Source of the DNA: Aquibium microcysteis
GTDB taxonomy: Bacteria > Pseudomonadota > Alphaproteobacteria > Rhizobiales > Rhizobiaceae
DNA: 64,000 nucleotides
Direction: 5' to 3'
Assembly: GCF_014495845.1 (NCBI RefSeq)
Contig: NZ_CP061080.1
Coordinates: 4,392,001 to 4,456,000 of the forward strand
The translations under genes and the position numbers were made by a program. The notes under the pieces were generated by a model. The model saw nothing but the letters and a program-made list of their open reading frames with translations. It was not told the origin of the DNA and did not search any database. Of the stretch, positions 62,121 through 64,000 are shown in pieces (positions within the stretch are counted from its first letter, which is position 1; each line of letters opens with the position of its first letter).

Positions 62121-63407
62121 CTATTTCTTCTTCGCCCTGAGCTTTTCCAGGATACCGGTCAGGCCGGGCTTGGCCCGCTGCTTGATCGCCGTGCGGCCGG
62201 TGATGACGTGCGCGATCTCCGAGATCGACTTCACCACCGCATGCTGCGCGTCCATCTCCGCCAGCATGCGCCCGTTGTTGGCGGCGTTCCCGAAGAACTG
62301 CGGCTCGAACGGGATGATCGCGAGCGGCGTAAGGCCGAGCGGTTCGGTGAAGTCGTTGGGCGAGATTTCCGGGCGCTTCGGCACGCCGGCCTGGTTGATG
62401 ATCAGATGCGGCAGCTTGTCGTTCGGGCGAAGCTTGCGCAGCGTGTCGACCAGATTCTTGGTGTTGCGCAGGTTGGCGAGCTCGGGCGTGGCCGTGATGA
62501 TCACCTCGTCGGCCTCGACCAGCGTGTTGCGGGTCCAGCCGTTCCAGACGTGGGGGACGTCGAGCACGAGCAGCGGCGCGCTGCGCTGCGCCGTGTCGAT
62601 GATCTGCGCGAAGGCATCCGGATCGAAGTCGTAGACGCGGTCGAGGGTCGACGGCGCCGCCAGGAGCGACAGGTGTTCGGCGCACTGCGCCAGCAGTCGG
62701 TCGAGATAGACCTCGTCGATCCGCTCGGGCGAGAACACGGCCTCGGCGATGCCCTGTGCCGGATCCTGGTCGAAATTCATGTTGGCGGTGCCGAAAGGCA
62801 GATCGAGGTCGGCCACCACCACCTCGGAACTGAAGGTGCTCGACATCGTCCAGGCGACATTGTGGGCGATCGTCGAGGAACCGACGCCGCCCTTGGCGCC
62901 GACGAAGGCGATCGTCCTGCCGAGCGGCTCGGATTCCGGATTGACGAAGATCTGCGAGATGTTGCCGATGATGTCGGCGAGCGAGACAGGTGCGACGACG
63001 TATTCCGAGATGCCGAACCGCAGAAGCTCGCGATACAGCCAGACGTCGTTGTAGTGTCCAACGATCACCACCTTCGTCGAGGGGTCGCAGACCTCGGCCA
63101 GCCGCTCGAGCGACTGCAGGAGTTCCTTCGGCTCCGCTCGCGATTCCAGGATGATCAGGTTCGGCGTCGGCGACGTCGCATAGTAGGCGAGCGCGCCGTC
63201 GAGCCCGCCCATGGCGACGCGAACGTGCGCCTTCGACATGCGACGGTCTTCCGCGGCGCGCTCGATCGGCTTGGCGACGCTTTCCGTCTCGCAGAAGGCA
63301 TGGATCGAGATCCGGGGAATCGGGCGCAGAGCGTTCAGCTGCGCGATTTCCTCGGCGGTGGCTCCGCTGCCGCCGATCGGCTCCGAGTTGTAGGCTAGAT
63401 TGCTCAT
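62121..63407 (-). CDS. cpaE: Tad pilus ParA/MinD-like localisation protein CpaE/TadZ
   Basis: A 428-residue protein. The N-terminal receiver-like domain (about residues 30-160) lacks a clear phospho-acceptor set; the ParA-type ATPase domain starts with FVGAKGGVGSSTIAHNVAW, where K172 is the signature lysine but the usual GK(S/T) lysine is Ser. It is thought to place the Tad machine at a cell pole. It lies between cpaD and tadA. Confidence 0.92.
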   Translation of the reverse strand: MSNLAYNSEPIGGSGATAEEIAQLNALRPIPRISIHAFCETESVAKPIERAAEDRRMSKAHVRVAMGGLDGALAYYATSPTPNLIILESRAEPKELLQSLERLAEVCDPSTKVVIVGHYNDVWLYRELLRFGISEYVVAPVSLADIIGNISQIFVNPESEPLGRTIAFVGAKGGVGSSTIAHNVAWTMSSTFSSEVVVADLDLPFGTANMNFDQDPAQGIAEAVFSPERIDEVYLDRLLAQCAEHLSLLAAPSTLDRVYDFDPDAFAQIIDTAQRSAPLLVLDVPHVWNGWTRNTLVEADEVIITATPELANLRNTKNLVDTLRKLRPNDKLPHLIINQAGVPKRPEISPNDFTEPLGLTPLAIIPFEPQFFGNAANNGRMLAEMDAQHAVVKSISEIAHVITGRTAIKQRAKPGLTGILEKLRAKKK

Positions 63408-63431
63408 CTCGTGCGGTCCCGTCTCGTCGGA

Positions 63432-64000
63432 TCAGTAGTTGACTTCGGAGGTCTGCCGGAAGCTCCCGGAGACGTTGCGGGCCTTGTAGTCGTCGAGCGC
63501 GTCGCCCCTGTTCTCGGCGTCGATGTCGCCGGGCGCACGAGGGCCGAGCAGATCGGCCGGATTGGCCATCTGGGCTGCGAGGTTGTTCTGGTAGGCACAG
63601 CCGAAATTGGCGTAGTGCTTGTTGTCGACGGTATTCGCGATGTCGGCGGGCCAGCGTCCGCACGGACCTGTGCTGGCCTTCATCCGCCTGTAGGATACGC
63701 GGATCGGCGGGCTCGCTTCCGGCGCACCGGCCTCGTAGGGCATGGAGACGACGCGTCCTGCGGGGATGCCGCGGCCGTGCAGATAGTGGGAAATGTCCGT
63801 TGCAACCAGTCCGGCGGCAACGGCGTTCGCGCTGCCCGACGGATAGAGGATCGTGATCGGCGCGCCCGCTCTCTCGTCGTAGTCCGCCAGGTATCCGTTG
63901 AGCGCGGTGCGCTGGATCCGCGACATGGCGTTGTCGCCGACCCCCACCGGCAGGTCGATTTTCTCTTCCTGCTCCGCGATGACGATGGGGTGATTGGTTC
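63432..64000 (-). CDS. cpaD: Tad pilus assembly protein CpaD (5' part cut by window edge)
   Basis: The last 189 codons are visible; the gene runs off the right edge. NHPIVIAEQEEKIDLPVG enters from the edge, matching the CpaD motif, and VSYRRMKASTGPCGRWPADI plus NFGCAYQNNLAAQMANPADL are diagnostic. CpaD is a periplasmic or outer-membrane lipoprotein tied to the secretin CpaC, which should lie just beyond the window. Confidence 0.9.
   Translation of the reverse strand, partial: TNHPIVIAEQEEKIDLPVGVGDNAMSRIQRTALNGYLADYDERAGAPITILYPSGSANAVAAGLVATDISHYLHGRGIPAGRVVSMPYEAGAPEASPPIRVSYRRMKASTGPCGRWPADIANTVDNKHYANFGCAYQNNLAAQMANPADLLGPRAPGDIDAENRGDALDDYKARNVSGSFRQTSEVNY

Noticed and set aside
60717..63398. 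Open frame of 893 codons on the plus strand opposite tadA and cpaE
   Set aside because: Antisense shadow of two well-recognised genes.
60679..63663. Open frame of 994 codons on the minus strand over tadA and cpaE in another frame
   Set aside because: Arg-rich low-complexity product; tadA and cpaE are clear in the correct frames.

Overview
The window is a GC-rich chromosomal segment of an alphaproteobacterium, most likely order Hyphomicrobiales (Rhizobiales) and close to the Mesorhizobium/Phyllobacteriaceae group. Pointers are the gene order Tim44-mltA-smr-XRE next to a DUF1402 gene and hslUV, the his operon hisB-hisH-hisA-hisF-hisE-coaA divergent from hslV, the kdsB-pheA pair, a two-binding-protein yejAABEF peptide importer and a tad/cpa pilus locus. 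Family placement is inference from gene content; no rRNA, tRNA or CRISPR array was seen.

Layout. 0-3.1 kb: fxsA (cut by the window edge), a Tim44-domain protein, mltA, an Smr-domain gene and an XRE regulator. 3.1-7.8 kb (minus): hslV-GNAT-GT8 glycosyltransferase-hslU-DUF1402. 8-13.5 kb (plus): a histidine operon interspersed with DUF2628, DUF1330 and Uma2-nuclease genes and ending in coaA. 13.8-20 kb: alkB, a MetE-like methyltransferase, an orphan TRAP binding protein with its own promoter and terminator, a P-loop kinase plus 3-hydroxyisobutyrate-dehydrogenase-like pair, and a ferredoxin-reductase-like flavoprotein. 20.3-32.6 kb: an ectoine/hydroxyectoine uptake and degradation cluster (ehuBCDA, eutB, eutC, doeX, doeC, doeD on minus; doeA, an M20 deacetylase and a GntR regulator on plus). 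32.6-41 kb: heterotetrameric sarcosine oxidase soxBDAG, an altronate-dehydratase-family enzyme and a GMC oxidoreductase. 41-45 kb: HIT protein, nudC, pheA, kdsB and a membrane-anchored cytochrome c. 45.3-54.8 kb: yejA1-yejA2-yejB-yejE-[vapBC]-yejF-ghrA. 54.8-57.4 kb: NlpC/P60, MarR and a leucyl aminopeptidase. 57.5-64 kb: tadD (plus) convergent with tadC-tadB-tadA(cpaF)-cpaE-cpaD (minus, cut by the window edge).

How it works together. The most coherent accessory block runs from 20 to 41 kb and suggests use of compatible solutes and methylated amines as nutrients: an ABC importer brings in ectoines, EutB/EutC should convert hydroxyectoine to ectoine, DoeA opens the ring, a deacetylase frees diaminobutyrate, and DoeD/DoeC carry it to aspartate. 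The deacetylase is an ArgE-like M20 enzyme rather than the usual AstE/AspA-type EutE/DoeB, and the regulator is an FCD-type GntR with two matching candidate operators between ehuB and doeA.

Other points worth a look are a vapBC toxin-antitoxin module inserted between yejE and yejF with its own candidate operator, a tail-anchored GT8 glycosyltransferase inside the hslVU block, a Uma2 gene inside the his operon, and a REPIN-like inverted pair of GC-rich palindromes between eutC and doeX. Nothing in the window proves a wholly new system; the novelty is mainly in substitutions and insertions within known pathways.
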